Origin: Ceratothoa steindachneri
Taxonomy: Eukaryota; Arthropoda; Malacostraca; Isopoda; Cymothoidae
Assembly (NCBI GenBank): GCA_963969495.1
Contig: OZ018325.1
Coordinates: forward strand, 202,097,223 to 202,161,222
Direction of reading: 5' to 3'
Length of the DNA stretch: 64,000 nt
The notes below the pieces were generated by a model. It ran no database searches. It had not been told where the DNA came from and saw only the letters and a list, made by a program, of their open reading frames with translations. Position 1 is the first letter of the stretch. Each line of letters opens with the position of its first letter. This document shows, piece by piece, positions 24,140 to 36,006 of this stretch. The position numbers and the translations under genes are program-made.

Positions 24140-25200
24140 ACGTTAACAGGATTTAGTAACGATATGATTATGGCGAAAACACGTACCTATACCGTGGAAA
24201 CAAGAAGTCTGAACCACTCGCTGCACGCGGAAGGTCTCACCTATTGACAAGTCGCGTGGAGGATCGGCAGATAACGTTACGTTTTTACAAAAATGTTTAA
24301 GATGATCTGAGAAAGTAGGAATATCTAAGACCACCCTCGTTCTGAACGACCCAGAGTCAGTACACAATGTGATCATAGGTCTCTGCGTCACAAGAGCCTT
24401 TGAGATCGTAAGAAAACAGTGGCACAGCTGCAACACAAATGGATAGAAGGCGGTCCGGTTAATGCATCTGTCAGAACAGTCCGTTGCAGACTGCTCGCAC
24501 TAGGCCAGAACTCATGTAAAGCCCACCAGAAGCCCCTGATCAAACTTTAGCAGAAGCGACTTTGACTGACTTAGGCAGGTGCTAGCCCTAACTGGACCAT
24601 CCATCACTGGGAACGTGTCTTATGATCTGACGAGTCAAGGTTCCAGTTGTTCGCGACCCCAGGCAACGTTAGATTTTCAAGGATGCTAGGGGGCAGCTTA
24701 ATCGGAAGAATGCATAGTGCAAACACTAATGCATGGATGCCGCTCTGTAATGTTTTGGGATTGCATGTCAAATTCAGGGATGAGTCGTCTCACAATTTGC
24801 GATGGCTCCCAAAATTCAGAGACGTACCAAGTGTTTTGAGAAATTACATGCTATAATCAACACGCAACTTGTTCATAAATGCACAAAATGTGATTTTTCC
24901 AGCAGGAGAATGCTGCATGTCACAAATCTGCCTACACCATTCAGTGGTTTCTGGACAACAATATATCGGTAATGGACTAGCCACGTCAGTCTCCGGATAT
25001 GAATGCACTAGAAAACCTCTTAAAGAGGCTGTAAAACGTCGTCAGTCAGCCTACAATGAGCAACTGAAGACAGTCATCGCCGATGAGTGGGTTAGCATCA
25101 CACCCCTCAGGTGTTGCATCTTCGTGAAGACCATCCCTAAAAGAATAAATGCTTTCATCAGTGCCAAGGGAATCTCTTGCATAAGTTTGGTGTTGAGGTA
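24140..25200 (+). mobile_element. Tc1-like transposase, decayed but near full length
   Basis: All parts of a Tc1 transposase can be followed across frames on the plus strand. A degraded helix-turn-helix region (about 24150-24430) is followed by SDESRFQLFATPGNV (about 24625) with the first catalytic Asp. Next comes FQQENAACHKSAYTIQWFL (about 24897-24955), and then PRQSPDMNALENLLKEAVK (about 24985-25040) with the third acidic residue Glu kept. At the second catalytic site the family reads QQDN; here codon 24906-24908 is GAG, so Asp is replaced by Glu. At least three frameshifts are needed to join the pieces. No terminal inverted repeats were identified. Confidence 0.75.
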
Positions 25201-25400
25201 ATTTTCACATAGCTTCATCTGCTTAACTGTTATATGCTATTGATGTTAGATTTTATATAAAATTATTCATTTTGTAAATTCTTATAGATAGATGGAGCAT
25301 ATATAACCCATTGCTATTTATTTTTCCTTAGTTTACTGTTATATTCATATTAATAAACAAATGAAACTTTACTACCCTGCATTTATCTAATTTCCTACCC
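25201..25400. other. AT-rich spacer
   Basis: Nothing is recognised in this short interval between the Tc1 and the LINE fragment. Confidence 0.4.
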
Positions 25401-25850
25401 GTCCCCTACCCCTGCACAACCAAATGACTATCTTCGGCACAGATCTTCTTACAATATTTTTGGGAGACCTGGACGCCAGATGTAGGGAAAGTGTCTACCA
25501 AAAAAAGGAAGAACAGATGAACTAACTTAGAAATGTTGATAGAAAGGATGAATTTTAAGAGAATTGGAGCAGATTTTCCTATATACGTCAGGTTATGCTG
25601 AAGGATTCCAGAAATTGCTCTCAGCAACAATAACATGCCATTGAACATCTATATGAAACCAGCCACCATCGCATGTAGTAGTCATGTTGAAACCCTAATT
25701 CTCACGCATCAATATCCAATACAGGTACCAGTAACGGAGAGGAAGGATAACAGAAGAGTCAGCTGTGATGAATACAAAGAAAAACTCAAAAGTTTTATCC
25801 CAAAGGAACTTCCTGATACAAACTGGAAGAAAACTCCATATTAATAGGAA
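25401..25850 (+). mobile_element. LINE endonuclease fragment related to LINE-A/B
   Basis: A plus-strand piece of an APE endonuclease. IFLGDLDARCRESVYQ (about 25456) corresponds to LGDMNVRCSYTAY of LINE-A. NNMPLNIYMKPATIACSSH (about 25629-25690) corresponds to NNSIPFNYHMEPIDVIYSDH. The catalytic SDH motif has become SSH. It ends after SFIPKELPDTNWKKTPY with a stop near 25844, without RT. It is the only member of this LINE group in the window in the plus orientation. Confidence 0.65.
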
Positions 25851-26079
25851 CAATAATCAGGGGCGGACGAGAGGAACATTCCAAGAACAAGATTTCAGAT
25901 TTACGTCACACCTCACTGGACAGTAGATATGTAATAAAAATATGAAAAATTAACAACTTAGGTGAATATATGACCAAATAAAATTCTAGGACCCAGCAGA
26001 GATATTTGTTACTTTGAGGAGAAGAAAGAAAGAACTGAGGTATCTCAATGAAGAACAGCAGGGGTATAAATAGGTAGCC
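25851..26079. other. Spacer, nothing recognised
   Basis: No gene or repeat recognised. Confidence 0.4.
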
Positions 26080-26455
26080 TTAAAGAAAAAACAAGGTCTG
26101 CTAACCAAAGTCGTGTGCTGTCACTTATTCTGGTTTATGACATTGAGACCTTCAAAACTTTAAATAATTCCCGGACTAACCTTAGGACGACCTTGGCAAT
26201 TATATTATTCGAAAGAGAATGTAAAACAACGTAGGGGTTTCAAATATCCTTAAAATCCATCGAATAGTGATGATGTTATTGCCCCCCAAAATAATTCCCG
26301 GGCTAACCTTGTGAAGACCTTGGCAATAATATCATTCGGAAGAGAATGTAAAATAACATAAGGGTTTAAAATTTCGTTAGAATCAGCCGTATAGTTTTGA
26401 TGTTATTACAAAAATAATACAAATCAAAACGGGGACCGATCGACCCGTGTCTGAG
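26080..26455 (-). repeat. Composite 128-bp-unit repeat, copy A
   Basis: One of five copies of an unnamed repeat. It starts (on the plus strand) with AACAAGGTCTGCTAACCAAA, contains about two units of the roughly 128-bp module (TTGGCAAT...GAAAGAGAATGTAAAACAAC...GTTATTGCC) and ends at AAAACGGGGACCGATCGACC near 26445. It lies directly next to a (TA)n microsatellite. Confidence 0.8.
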
Positions 26456-26464
26456 TCTGTATGG

Positions 26465-26472
26465 CTGATATA

Positions 26473-26530
<58 letters not shown>
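26465..26530. repeat. (TA)n microsatellite
   Basis: About 60 bp of nearly pure TA immediately follows repeat copy A. Confidence 0.95.
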
Positions 26531-26534
<4 letters not shown>

Positions 26535-27196
26535 GTAAATATAGTAAAAATACGACGATCAGATGAATAGCAAAATTCATTAGTCGAATGATTTATTTTC
26601 TATGTTAAGCGCTAACACGCGCTCATCTTCGTAAAATATTCTATAATGGAAAAAAAAACAGACAATGAAGTTATAAAATTTTAAGGTAACACTTGAGAAA
26701 TGCGTAATAAAGTCATATCAATTGACAATAATAAATATTAGAGCAAGCCATATAAAACACGGACACAGATTAATCTAGGAATCGAACCCTACATTAATCA
26801 AGACAATAACTATCCTTTACAGTACAGGATTAGATCGGAATGTATACGAAGTGATATTTTGGATTATCAAGTTGCTAATTGTAATGAGATTAATAATGAA
26901 GTAGAGCTATTGTAGGAGTTTGAGACGTGTGCTTACAATTTATATGTAGAGAGATTCAGATAAACAAAACATATTTTGTCATTTATTTGTATATATCATT
27001 TAAAAGTCTTCCAAAGTTACATTAATATTACATTTTATAGAGTGCTCTCTAATGGCAGAATGCTCTTCCTGCTTAAGGTTTTACAGCCGTTGTAAGGCTG
27101 ATGCCCATGCATGAGCAAGCCCCAGCCTCAAGGGTGCGCACAGTGCTGCCGATGTATTGGGTAAGGAGACACTTTGTGCATATTTGTATATATATA
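26531..27196. other. AT-rich spacer, nothing recognised
   Basis: No gene is recognised between the (TA)n block and the DD41D-type transposon. Confidence 0.4.
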
Positions 27197-28146
27197 TAGG
27201 GTCTTTCAACAAGGACGCTCGAGCTTTGTCAGGCGATAGTGGCCATGTTGTTAAAGTGACATCTGGCAACCTCACTGTGAACTATTCAGTAGCACTTGGC
27301 AGGTCACGACGGAAGAATATAGCGTTGAACAGAGTGTGCAAATCATCAAATGTTATTATCAAAATCAGTGCTCCGTTCGACAAATGTTGCCCCAAATTTC
27401 CCCCCCAAAATCATCTTCAGCGACGAGGCCATTTTTGGATGAATGGATTTGTGAACAAGCAAAATTGTCGGAGTTGGGACGAAAACAATCCACATGAAAT
27501 ACACCAGCACCAATTGCATCCCAACAAAGTCACTGTTTGGTGCGGATTTTCGTCTAACGGAATCATCGGTCCGTATTTTTTTGAGAATGAAGATGAGATT
27601 GCCATAACCATCAACGACGAGACCTACAGAGCGATGATAAGCAACTTCTTGTGGCCTCAACTGGATTATATGCTTGATATAGATACTGACGACATGTGGT
27701 TCCAACAAAACGGCTCTACATGCCACACTGCGCCCGCTACGATAGACATTTCGCACCGCCGATTTCAGGCCAGGGTCATCTCGCGTGGCGGCGACGTCAT
27801 CTGGCCACCGAGATCATGCGATTTAACGCCATTAAACTACTTTCTTTGGGGCTACCTTAAATCGCAGGTTTATGCGAATAATCCGCAAACAGTTGATGTC
27901 CTCAAAGTCAACATAACAAACACCATCCAGCAAATTCAGCCAGATTTATGCGACAAAGTCATCGAAAATTGGGCCTCCCGAATACGTTCCACCAAGCAAA
28001 GCCGCGGCGGACATTTGAACGACGTCATATTCCACACTTAATGCCACAAAATGTACTTTCAAATTTAAAATAAATTGAGTGCATATATCACACACAACTT
28101 GTTTTATTTACATTTAAAAATTGAGCGACCTTATTGAAAGACCTTA
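27197..28146 (+). mobile_element. Tc1/mariner-superfamily transposon with DD41D-like spacing, internally deleted
   Basis: Terminal inverted repeats are clear: AGGGTCTTTCAACAAGGACG at 27198-27217 against the inverted end at 28121-28145 (AGGTCTTTCAATAAGGTCGC). Both lie in TA-rich DNA, as expected for TA-targeting. The element is about 0.95 kb, shorter than the usual 1.2-1.3 kb. The transposase N-terminus is readable from 27309 in one frame (EEYSVEQSVQIIKCYYQNQ), but its start codon reads ACG. It then jumps to the catalytic domain, so most of the DNA-binding region is deleted. The domain keeps SDEA (27419-27430, out of frame), then NGFVNKQNCRSW, NKVTVWCGFSSNGIIGPYFF, WFQQNGSTCHTAP and WPPRSCDLTPLNYFLWGYLK, ending at 28041. 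With 41 residues between catalytic positions two and three the spacing is DD41D, but both of those positions are Asn (codons 27709-27711 and 27835-27837). Confidence 0.85.
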
Positions 28147-28154
28147 TATATATG

Positions 28155-28241
<87 letters not shown>
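28144..28241. repeat. (TA)n microsatellite with TG interruptions
   Basis: About 95 bp of TA repeats directly abut the right terminal repeat of the DD41D-type element; a short TA run also abuts its left end, consistent with insertion into a pre-existing TA tract. Confidence 0.95.
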
Positions 28242-28244
<3 letters not shown>

Positions 28245-28800
28245 CACTACTACTCTAACCTATAAATGTAAAATCTTTGGTGGAATTTGGTGGAAAAGGT
28301 TATGTCAACGGTTCTCTTATACAATAATGGTATTTGAGTAATCGGATGAATTTTAATCGATAGGATTTTTTCAGACTACCCATACCTGATCAAATAATAT
28401 AGTGTATATCTTCGGTAGAGAGTAAGCAGGAAGTTTATCGATGTAGAAATTGTCTAAAAAGATTTTAAGTACTATGTCAAAGTATAAGGATGGAAAACAA
28501 TTATTAGAGAATTAGGATTTTAAAAATTCGAATTCAGAGTGTAGAGGAAAAAAGGGAGAAAAACGATGTTATCATTTGTGTAAAAGTGTCCTAATAAAAG
28601 AAGCTCAAAATTTATATCTGTACCGCTGAAAAGTTTAAACCAAAGCGTGAAAACGTTGGTTTTCTATAGACAAAATAGTTAGGAGACCATTTTGTTTAGA
28701 AATTAGCCAGTCTAAGAAGGGCAGAGTTCCATTATGTTCTCGTTCCCTTCTGATATATCCTTCATTCATTCACTAATTACCCTTACTTTGCAGAACATGA
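28242..28800. other. AT-rich spacer, nothing recognised
   Basis: No family is recognised. A left terminal repeat matching GGGTGACCCTGTATGACT at about 30049 was looked for here and not found. Confidence 0.4.
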
Positions 28801-30062
28801 TAGAAGCAACGCCTGTGAACACAACTAGATCTCAATCGAAGCTCTAGCAAGGAATATACTGGTCAAAACTTACTAGAAAACAGGCTCATTCAAGAAAGTG
28901 TAGGACACTTTCGTGCATCAGTTCGAATGTGGAAAATCCCCCTCCAAGAGCAGAATTCAGGACTGGGTGAACCGCTTCAAGAACTATTGGACAGTGGAGA
29001 ACCTCAATGCAGCCAGTGACAACCGTACAAGCCATTCAAGATGCCCCAGTAAGAGTACAGCTGAGCTGGTTGAGATCGTGAGAGAGTCAGTTCAGCAGAG
29101 TCCAAAACGTTCTGTGAGCAAGCGAAGTCAGTCCCTCGGTATAACCCGTGAGACTTGTACGAGAGTGCTAGTAATGGATGTAAAGGCCTACCCATACAGA
29201 ATACAAACTAAGCAGACCCTTCAACATCAGACAAGTAGCAGAGAAAGGCTATGGCAGTCAAGATCCTGGAAAAGATTCAGGAGACTCCAACTTTCCTTAA
29301 CCTCATTTGGGCCTCAGATGAAGCTCACTTCCATCTTGAAGTAGAGGTAAACTCGAAGACAAATATCTTCTGCGGTACCTCCAGACCAAATGAGGTAGTC
29401 GCCAAGCCCCTACACTCCTCTAAGTGCACGATGTGGACTGCAATCTCAGCCAGAGGCATCATTGGACCATTCTTCTTCGAGGAATCTTGCGCGACAGTGA
29501 CAGTCACAAAGGAACGGTATGTTGAGGTCCTCAAAACATTCAAGAGGGAGATGCAGACCCTTTTCCCGTCTCTTATGGGCAAGTTCTGGTTCCATCAAGC
29601 TCTCACACCTCAAACAGGTCCCGAGATTGTCTGAAAGAGAACTTTGGTGACCATGTGATCAGTCTCAAGACGGATTTTGAGGGGGCACCTCACAACCCAG
29701 AACTTAGCCACCCAGATTTCATTCTCTGGGGGCTACCTTAAAGACAGAGTGTACGCAGGGAGACCCCGGATTATCATGGGATTCAAGGAAGCCATCAGGG
29801 AAAATATCAGAGCCACTAGTCAATCGGTTTTTAAGGACGTCATGGACAACTTTGTGATGCACCTCAAGAAATGCTAATGAAGGTCATCTCGAACACGTGC
29901 TCTAGAATAAAAAAGAAAAGTCCAAAGACTCTCATGTTTTGATATGATGTTTTTAAACACAATAAACTAGTTATCACAAAAGTTTCATTCAATCCTTGCA
30001 GAAAATCAGGAAATAAAGCCTATCGAAATTTGGGGGCCGTTTTTGAGGGGTGACCCTGTATG
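28801..30062 (+). mobile_element. Second Tc1/mariner-superfamily transposon (DD41D-like), decayed
   Basis: The transposase can be followed in two main frames. DNA-binding part: CGKSPSKSRIQDWVNRFKN and VENLNAASDNRTSHSRCPS (about 28925-29050), then RESVQQSPKRSVSKRSQSLG and KAYPYRIQTKQTL. Catalytic part: MAVKILEKIQETPTFLNLIW and ASDEAHFHLE (about 29310-29340, first Asp intact), CTMWTAISARGIIGPFFFEE, LKTFKREMQTLFPSLMGKFW. At the second catalytic site QQDGA-type sequence is replaced by HQALTPQT, so the Asp is lost. The third block reads HNPELSHPDFILWG with Asp kept. The spacing is close to 40, as in the element at 27.2 kb, but the proteins are clearly different. A GGGTGACCCTGTATGACT end at about 30049 may be the right terminus. 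Confidence 0.8.
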
Positions 30063-30204
30063 ACTAAAAGTTTGCATTTTCAGATGTAAAAGTAAGTTAA
30101 TATTCGTATATGTAAAAATAGAGGCAATTTGCATATTGCCGTCACCAAAAGTAAGCGAATTTGAGCGTTATTGAAATTAGCAAACGGATTCATAAGGTTC
30201 GTTT
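30063..30204. other. Short spacer
   Basis: Nothing is recognised between the transposon end and repeat copy B. Confidence 0.4.
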
Positions 30205-30860
30205 TTATTCGAGGGCCGCTATACATCTCACTATGACAGTCGGTCGGTCCCCATTTTGCTTTTTTTTTTGTTCTGGTAATAACATTGTATCTATGTATTC
30301 AGCCGATTCTACCGAAATTTGAAACTTTTGTTGTCTTAAGTTCTCTTTCGAAGGATATAAGTCGCAAAGTCCTCCCAAGATTAGACCGGGAATTATTTTG
30401 TTTTGGCAATAATATCATAACTATTTGGCCGATTCTAACGAAATTTGAAACACTTATGTTGTTTTACGTTATCTATCAAATGCCATCATTGCCAAGGTCC
30501 TCTCAAGATTAGCACGAAAATTATTTTGTTTTGGCAGTAACATCATAACTTTTCAGATGATTAAAACGAAATTTGAAACCCTTTATGTTGTTTGTCATTC
30601 TCCTTCGAATGATATAATTGCCAAGGTCTTCCCAAGGTTATCCTGAGACTTATTTTGTTTTAGCAATAACATCATAACTATTCTATCGATTCTAATGAAA
30701 TTTGAAACTCTTATGTTGTTTTACATCCTCTTTCAATGGATATAATTGCCAAGGTACTCACAAGGTTGGTCCTGGAATTATTGAAAGTTTGGAAGGTCGT
30801 AAGGTCATAAATCAGAATAAGTAAGAGAACGCGACTTTTGGTCAGCAGACCTTGTTTCTT
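30205..30860 (+). repeat. Composite 128-bp-unit repeat, copy B (longest)
   Basis: Left end CTATACATCTCACTATGACA with GGTCGGTCCCCATTTTGC, then about four tandem units with period 128-129 bp (the GGC of GGCAATAAxATCATAAC recurs at 30405, 30533 and about 30662). The right end is GAATAAGTAAGAGAACGCGA then CTTTTGGTCAGCAGACCTTG. Each unit includes CGATTCTAACGAAATTTGAAA and ATAATTGCCAAGGTC. The short ORF at 30285-30512 is a by-product of the repeat. Confidence 0.85.
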
Positions 30861-31336
30861 CGAAATTCTGATATTTATTGGGGGTTTCATTATTATTACA
30901 TTTCTATTTTACTAAAATTAAATAAAAGCGTTAATTCATATTACTATTGAACTAATTTCTCTCTATTTTGAAACTATAGTTTCATGACAGCTTTATTTAA
31001 GAAAGATTTAAATGCAACAACACAAAATAAATAATCTTTATTTATCGTAGTGGTCTAATTCTTGCGATATTTGGAAACAAATAACTGCAGCATTCTGCGA
31101 CTTTGTCAAAAACAGTTTAGACTACTTTATTGGTGCATTGATTAATTAGCTATTGTGTAAATTATTTTTGTTAGATTAATTGTTCTATTTAAAGGACAAC
31201 CCTTCAACTCGATGATGGAAATGAACAATGAAGCAATTGTGAAAGAAAAACATTGCATATGTATTTTTGAGTAATTATATTAGATAATAATTTTTTTTCG
31301 AAAAGTCACACAGATAAAAATAAATAATTAAACAAG
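30861..31336. other. AT-rich spacer, nothing recognised
   Basis: No gene or repeat structure recognised. Confidence 0.4.
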
Positions 31337-31439
31337 ATAGGCCCGACTCCCAATGTATGTTAATTTGCAATTATAACATGGTATGCTGTATACTTCAGCA
31401 TCGAGATTGATTCTAATACCATTCGAAAATCCTATACTA

Positions 31440-32190
<751 letters not shown>

Positions 32191-32279
32191 CGCGAGCGAA
32201 AGTATTCAAGCAAGTTTTTTTCATTATTTAAAGTGTAATCTAGGATTTGTGATAAAATAAATGATAAAAGTTAGCAGCT

Positions 32280-32760
32280 TTAGGGCTCAAGGAATTGGTG
32301 ATCTGCAAAGAATTCAAGGAAAAATAGACCAGAAAATATTCCATCAAATTCCTATTCGATATGGTGTACTAAGTAGGCTTCTTCTTATAGTTCAAGGGTT
32401 TTATTATCAACAACATAATTCTCCTAAACACAGCTAAAAGCTTTGCAAAGGTATATAGAAAAAGGCTAGCAGATGGAAGGCTTAACATCTTTTGTTGTCC
32501 TCACAAAGCGTAGACCTTAATCCTATTGTACAACTGTGGGATTTTATAGATCAGGAACTTGATAGGTCAAAAATTACCGCACAAAAATGCTTTGGGAAAA
32601 AATACAGGTTGCTTGGCGTAAAACTTCCGAAGAAACTTTAAAGAACATATTCTCATCAATGCCAGAGAGAATAGGAGCTGTGATTAAAGCAAATGGATTT
32701 CATATCCAATATTGTTTTTTTTTTGCTATTTTGCTCTTATTATTTAATCAAAATTAGTTT
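32280..32760 (+). mobile_element. Tc1-like transposase fragment, catalytic half
   Basis: A plus-strand Tc1 remnant. FHQIPIRYGVLSRLLLIVQG (about 32342-32400) is followed by a broken HNSPKHS block (second catalytic region, about 32418-32436). Next is LNPIVQLWDFIDQELDRSKI (about 32520-32580), where the third catalytic Glu of LNPIE reads Val. The C-terminus is MPERIGAVIKANGFHI (about 32658-32705). It needs several frameshifts, and the N-terminal half was not found. It represents a Tc1 lineage distinct from the others in the window, judged by the LWDFIDQELDR block. Confidence 0.7.
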
Positions 32761-33230
32761 TTGGTTGCTTAAATGAAATTAATACATTTGCCATTTATTA
32801 ATGAAAAATATTTTTAGATTACACTTAAAATATTTTAAAAAATCAACTTGTTCGAATTCCTTTGCATACTACTACATATAAATCCTTTAAAATTTTACTA
32901 ACCAAGATCTCCATTAAATGTCTCTATACTCATGTGTAAGTAGGGGATAAAGAGATATTAATAGAATAAAAAGGAGATTCCATACTTCGAATCACACGCT
33001 TCTCACATATCACTATTTGCCTATTTACATGTCTTTCAGAAAATAAAATCATTACAAAGAGAAGACAATAATATTGGTAAATCGTAAAAATGCTTTTTTT
33101 ATTTAGTAATTCTACAGGTGAACAACTCCAGTGTAATCAATAGCGCTTTATTATAAATATTCCTATTTTTAAAACATACGCAATTCTATATAGCATTTTT
33201 ACTAACTAAGGCGCGCAACTTTTTAATTAC
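32761..33230. other. AT-rich spacer, nothing recognised
   Basis: No gene or repeat structure recognised. Confidence 0.4.
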
Positions 33231-33590
33231 TATGTTATAAAACAAGCTCTGCTGACTAAAAGTCTCGTGCTCTCACTTATCATAATTTATAACCTCAGAC
33301 ATTCAAAACTTTCAATAATTTACAGACTAATCTTGGGAGGACCATGGCAATTATATCATTCGAAAGAGAATGTAAAACAACATAAGGGTTTCAAATTTCA
33401 TTACAATCGGTCGAATAGTTATGATGTTATTGCCAAAACAAAATAATTCCCAGGCTGACCTTGGGAGTTATACCATTCGAAAGATAATATAAAACAACAT
33501 AAGAGGCTTAAATTTCGTTAGAATTGGCCGAATAGTTACTTTGTTATTACCAAAATAATAAAAAGCAAAACGAGGAACGACCGACTGCGA
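33231..33590 (-). repeat. Composite 128-bp-unit repeat, copy C
   Basis: Same family as copy A and in the same orientation: AACAAGCTCTGCTGACTAAA at the left, about two units with GAAAGAGAATGTAAAACAAC and GTTATGATGTTATTGCCAAA, and the AAAGCAAAACGAGGAACGAC end at about 33560-33580. Confidence 0.8.
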
Positions 33591-34010
33591 ATGCCTGGAG
33601 ATGCGACGTTGACACATCGTCAATCCTCTTAGTTGCCAGATACAGCCGCGCAGCATCTCCATTATTGGCGTTCCTATGGCGGTGAACGCAATAGGGGCAC
33701 TATTTTATCACAGGTAATGGCGAATCACGTACGACCTTCCCGCTAATCAACTGCGATAATTCGCGCTAACCGAATTCTCCGAGTCTGACTGGCAAAAGTT
33801 TGAAAATTTTCAAAAGTTTCGCGCGGTCTGTCAACCCCCCGAGATGGTGTTCTAGACTCGGCAACGCCTCTTCGAGCCTAGGAAAAGGCAAGCGAATGCG
33901 CGGACGAATTTCTGGCGTTTTGAACCTAACGGACGGAGAATCGGCCAATCCCGCAGCCGATTCGCCAATGTGTGACTCTATCATAACTTAGAGAGAATTC
34001 TCCACCGTGG
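33591..34010. other. GC-richer unidentified block next to repeat copy C
   Basis: This block is more GC-rich than its surroundings and abuts the end of repeat copy C. Short frames on both strands (33766-33984 minus, 33800-33991 plus) match nothing I know. It contains TTTGAAAATTTTCAAAA, a short perfect palindrome, at about 33799. Confidence 0.35.
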
Positions 34011-34780
34011 CCTGAAAACAAGTGATATGAACCATTTCGTGAACAAATTCATTCTGTATCGGAAAATCTCTCACAGGCAACGGTCACAAAGGCACTTTCA
34101 AAATAGAGGGTGAGAGTAGAAGCTATAGTTGACCATAATGGAGGAAAGATTAACCATTTATTGTAAGTTAACTTAAAAACATAACTTAGTTTGAAAAGAA
34201 AGAATTAAAAGCTAATTAAATGTTTTTTTAAATGCATAACTTTTTACAAGTTTTTCACCCGAAGACAATTTCGGGCACGCTATGGGTAGTCGTGATACTT
34301 ACTCATGGTCGTAAACGTACATTCGTAAGTTTATCGCCGCTCGCACAAGAGTATACCTATATGCTTGTTCATGTTAGTGTAAACACCAGGATAAAAGTCG
34401 GCAATCCCTCAATTAAGCTTAAATAAGGCTGGGTAAACAAGGGGTGCAGGGGAGGGGCACCTTCTCCCTCATTTTCTTCCTACTTTTCTTTCTCCCCGTT
34501 ATTATTATTCATTTTTTGTATTATCAATATTTACAATGATGTCTCTTGTTCTTCAGGGCTGCTTCAATTATATCTTGATTAATATTGATCAATGTTTGTT
34601 CAATAAACACCCGCAACTGTTTACAATTTGAATGGCTACTGGGTATCAACCGCCAGCTTGATTATAGATTGGTATTTAGCTGGTCCCATCATTATTATCA
34701 TTGATCGGGGTTCTGCCATTAAATATCTAGACATTCTAATTGATGAGATACTTACTATGACTAGCATATTTATTGTTTTC
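34011..34780. other. Spacer, nothing recognised
   Basis: No family recognised; the short frame at 34232-34426 has no recognisable motif. Confidence 0.4.
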
Positions 34781-35105
34781 AGGCACAACCCCTTTTTAAG
34801 CTGATAATGCGCACGTACACACTGACAAAATGGTCCAGCCTTGGTTGGAGGAGCATTGGACTGTCATCAAACATCTTCTTTTGCCAGCACTGTCAGGTGC
34901 CTTAAAAAATCATTGAAACATTATTGGCAATTTTGCAGCAGAGAAAGAGAAACAGATTTCTACCTCCGTAATCACTGAAGAAATTGTAAGACGTTTTGAT
35001 AGAAGAATGAGAAAAGATTCCGCTCGAAACCATACAGGAGTCATATGATTTTATTCCACGAAAGATTGCAGTTGGTGGCCCAATACCTTATTGATAACCA
35101 AATAT
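34781..35105 (+). mobile_element. Tc1-like transposase fragment, C-terminal
   Basis: Read across frames, the plus strand gives HTDKMVQPWLEEHWTVIKH (about 34828-34875, after the second catalytic position), LLLPALSGALKNH where QSPDLNPIE is expected, and the C-terminal EEXEKIPLETIQESYDFIPRK ending GGPIPY near 35095. The third catalytic region is unrecognisable. The C-terminal sequence differs from the other Tc1 pieces here. Confidence 0.65.
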
Positions 35106-35141
35106 AGTGTACATGTCAAGTGTTCATATTTTTTGCCCAAC

Positions 35142-35500
<359 letters not shown>

Positions 35501-36006
35501 ATCAATATGAAAGCAAGCAAGCTTAGTATACATAAAGAGATATATGTATTAATGATTGACAATAAATTTAAAATTTGTTGAATGGCTAAAGGTAGACTGC
35601 GATATCCGGTTCAAAATTCAGCGAAAATTTTCCCGTGACCTCAACACAAGCCCGGGTGTCAACCAATTGAGTAGGTTTGCCGATAGTGATTTATCCAAAA
35701 GTGATGGTGTAAAATATTTTCGAATTCCTAGACGCATATTCATTGGCCTTATTATACAAACTCAACTTTTGTATGTACAGCTACGATGATAACGTCATCT
35801 GAATGCGGTATTAAAAGTTGTAATCCCAAAATTGGATAAACAGAAATCGAATTGTTCTCCTAGACAAAACCCCATATTCCACAAAATTTCAAAATTCGTT
35901 AAGTGACTCAATCACCAATAAGAAATTATTTTAAGTATTAGGTAATAAAACTGCTTCATTTGACATCACTGACGAAACTCTTAAAAAGACCTAATCTTTA
36001 CCGACC
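35501..36006. other. Spacer, nothing firmly recognised
   Basis: This may include more of the Penelope element whose tail is at 35.4 kb, but no RT or GIY-YIG motif is readable. Confidence 0.35.

Noticed and set aside
27346..27756. Minus-strand ORF of 136 residues
   Set aside because: It is the antisense of the DD41D-type transposase catalytic domain on the plus strand.
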